From: Euryarchaeota archaeon UBA433
GTDB lineage: Archaea > Thermoplasmatota > Poseidoniia > Poseidoniales > Poseidoniaceae
Direction: 5' to 3'
Length of the DNA stretch: 14,536 nt
Assembly (NCBI GenBank): GCA_002495535.1
Contig: DAFX01000013.1
Coordinates: 1-14,536 of the forward strand
This document shows positions 13,409 through 14,536 of the stretch, piece by piece. The translations under genes were made by a program, and so were the position numbers. The notes beneath the pieces are model-generated. The model was not told the DNA's origin. It saw nothing but the letters and a program-made list of their open reading frames with translations, and did not search any database. Within the stretch, counting starts at the first letter, position 1. The number at the start of each line of letters is the position of its first letter.

Positions 13409-14536
13409 ATGCGCACAGTTTTACTGGATGTTGGGCCGATGGCCCATCTTTCTGGAAAGGGGTCATTATTGGGTCTCGAAATGTGTAATTATGATGCACT
13501 GGTTAGTGCCGCTGGAAAAGGGATTGTCATAAATGGCAATGTAATTGATAGAATTGAGGAATCAGCGGTGCTGAAAGAGGAGTTTGGCTCTCCGGCCGAA
13601 TCAACGACTGAATGCAACATTGTATCACTGGCAGGGAACGCCGTGACCCCCGGATTGGTCGATGGCCACAACCATCTGATTTGGGCGGGAGATCGCTCGA
13701 ATGAAATCAGTTTGAAGCAGCAGGGCATGACCTACCAACAAATAGCTGCAGGAGGTGGCGGAATACAGCATACGGTTCGTCAGACCGCTCAAGCATCATT
13801 CGATGATTTGCTTCAATTGGGATACCAACGAGCACGCATTGCCTTTGCCAACGGCACGACGCACTTAGAAGCCAAGAGTGGTTATGGACTGACGACTGAA
13901 TCTGAACTAAGATTACTGAGTGTTGCGAAGCAGTTGAGTCAAATGGAACATTTACCCTCCATGGAATTAACGTGGTTAGGGGCGCATGACGTCCCTAAGG
14001 GCCACACGCGTGAAGGGTATGTCGAAGAAATTTTGAGCCAACAACTACCAAATGTTCTCGATCAGGGCTATGCCCAAGCAGCGGATGTCTTTTGCGAACC
14101 AGGCTGGTTTACCGTTGATGAATCAGAGCAAATTCTCTCCGCGTCAGCCCAGGGCGGGCTTTCAAAACGAATTCATATCGATGAATTTCAGGATGGGGGT
14201 GGAGGCGAACTTGCCGCTGAACTCGGGGTTGTCACAGCCGATCACGCCCATTACACCAGCGATGAAACGAGGGTGAAAATGGAGGCTTCCGGGGTGAATA
14301 CGGGATTCTTACCAGGGACACCATACACAATGGGGGCGGCGTGGCCTTCGTTTAATCAGGCGATCGAACAAGAATACCGATGGTCGATTGCTACAGATTT
14401 CAATCCTAATTGCAACATTCTGAGTTTGCCATTCATTGGATCTCTCCTCGTTCATCGAAATCGCGTGGATCCACTGGCCACGTTGGTTGCAGCAACCCGG
14501 AACCCTGCCGAAACATCGCCGCATCCGTCTGGTTTG
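13409..14536 (+). CDS. hutI: Imidazolonepropionase HutI (3' end outside the window)
   Basis: HutI hydrolyses imidazolone-5-propionate to N-formimino-glutamate, the third step of histidine degradation. The open frame from ATG 13409 runs 376 codons to the window edge; the family has about 400-410 residues, so roughly 30 are missing. Metal ligands of the amidohydrolase barrel are visible: His87 and His89 in DGHNHLIWAG, His256 in RIHIDEF, His279 in TADHAHY and Asp330 in ATDFNPN. AAGGGGIQHTVRQT (113-126), AKSGYGL (155-161) and LPGTPYTMG (301-309) are further signatures. The N-terminus (VLLDVGPMAHLSG, 4-16) fits the family's opening strand, supporting this ATG over internal ones. No other hut gene is in view. 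Confidence 0.93.
   Translation, partial: MRTVLLDVGPMAHLSGKGSLLGLEMCNYDALVSAAGKGIVINGNVIDRIEESAVLKEEFGSPAESTTECNIVSLAGNAVTPGLVDGHNHLIWAGDRSNEISLKQQGMTYQQIAAGGGGIQHTVRQTAQASFDDLLQLGYQRARIAFANGTTHLEAKSGYGLTTESELRLLSVAKQLSQMEHLPSMELTWLGAHDVPKGHTREGYVEEILSQQLPNVLDQGYAQAADVFCEPGWFTVDESEQILSASAQGGLSKRIHIDEFQDGGGGELAAELGVVTADHAHYTSDETRVKMEASGVNTGFLPGTPYTMGAAWPSFNQAIEQEYRWSIATDFNPNCNILSLPFIGSLLVHRNRVDPLATLVAATRNPAETSPHPSGL

Overview
The window looks like part of a marine Thermoplasmatota genome, probably 'Candidatus Poseidoniales' (Marine Group II) or a close relative. It carries archaeal/eukaryal-type ribosomal proteins L39e, L31e and S17e, Kae1, an archaeosine-precursor (preQ0) operon, GGTGA-type ribosome binding sites and archaeal TATA boxes at leaderless distance from start codons. 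These sit among bacterial-like metabolic genes (FolE1, methylmalonyl-CoA mutase/epimerase, HutI, SlyD-type FKBP, MsrB). The phylum call is inference; the archaeal call is firm. Coding density is very high and no gene-free stretch exceeds about 140 bases. I see no mobile element, CRISPR array, rRNA or tRNA.

Layout. 1-1698 (+): the 3' end of rpl39e, then rpl31e, rps17e, a 75-aa unknown and a TrmJ/TrmH-family tRNA 2'-O-methyltransferase, tightly packed. 1705-4719 (-), read right to left: a 56-aa ribbon-helix-helix (RHH) protein, folE, queE, a queC::msrB fusion and queD, all touching or overlapping, forming one preQ0 operon. Its promoter, with a perfect inverted repeat against the TATA box, lies at 4742-4766. 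4859-6373 (+): a divergent class III PLP aminotransferase. 6368-12290 (-), read right to left: a 298-aa basic, low-complexity protein, an FKBP isomerase, mutA, methylmalonyl-CoA epimerase, a ~100-aa unknown, an ABC ATPase and an ABC-2 permease. 12341-13357 (-): kae1. 13409-end (+): hutI, cut by the window edge.

How the genes work together. FolE, QueD, QueE and QueC together convert GTP to 7-cyano-7-deazaguanine (preQ0), the base placed in archaeal tRNA at G15 and matured to archaeosine. With TrmJ (Cm32) and Kae1 (t6A37) the window holds three separate tRNA-modification loci. MutA and Mce belong to propionyl-CoA/methylmalonyl-CoA metabolism, which can be fed by amino-acid breakdown, as can HutI and perhaps the aminotransferase; this fits a protein-degrading heterotroph.

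The most unusual part is the preQ0 operon. Its QueC is fused in frame to a complete methionine sulfoxide reductase B domain. All four positions where QueC normally carries zinc-binding cysteines are non-cysteine (Ser, Ser, Ser, Asp). The operon's first gene is a tiny RHH protein whose probable operator overlaps the edge of the operon's own TATA box.
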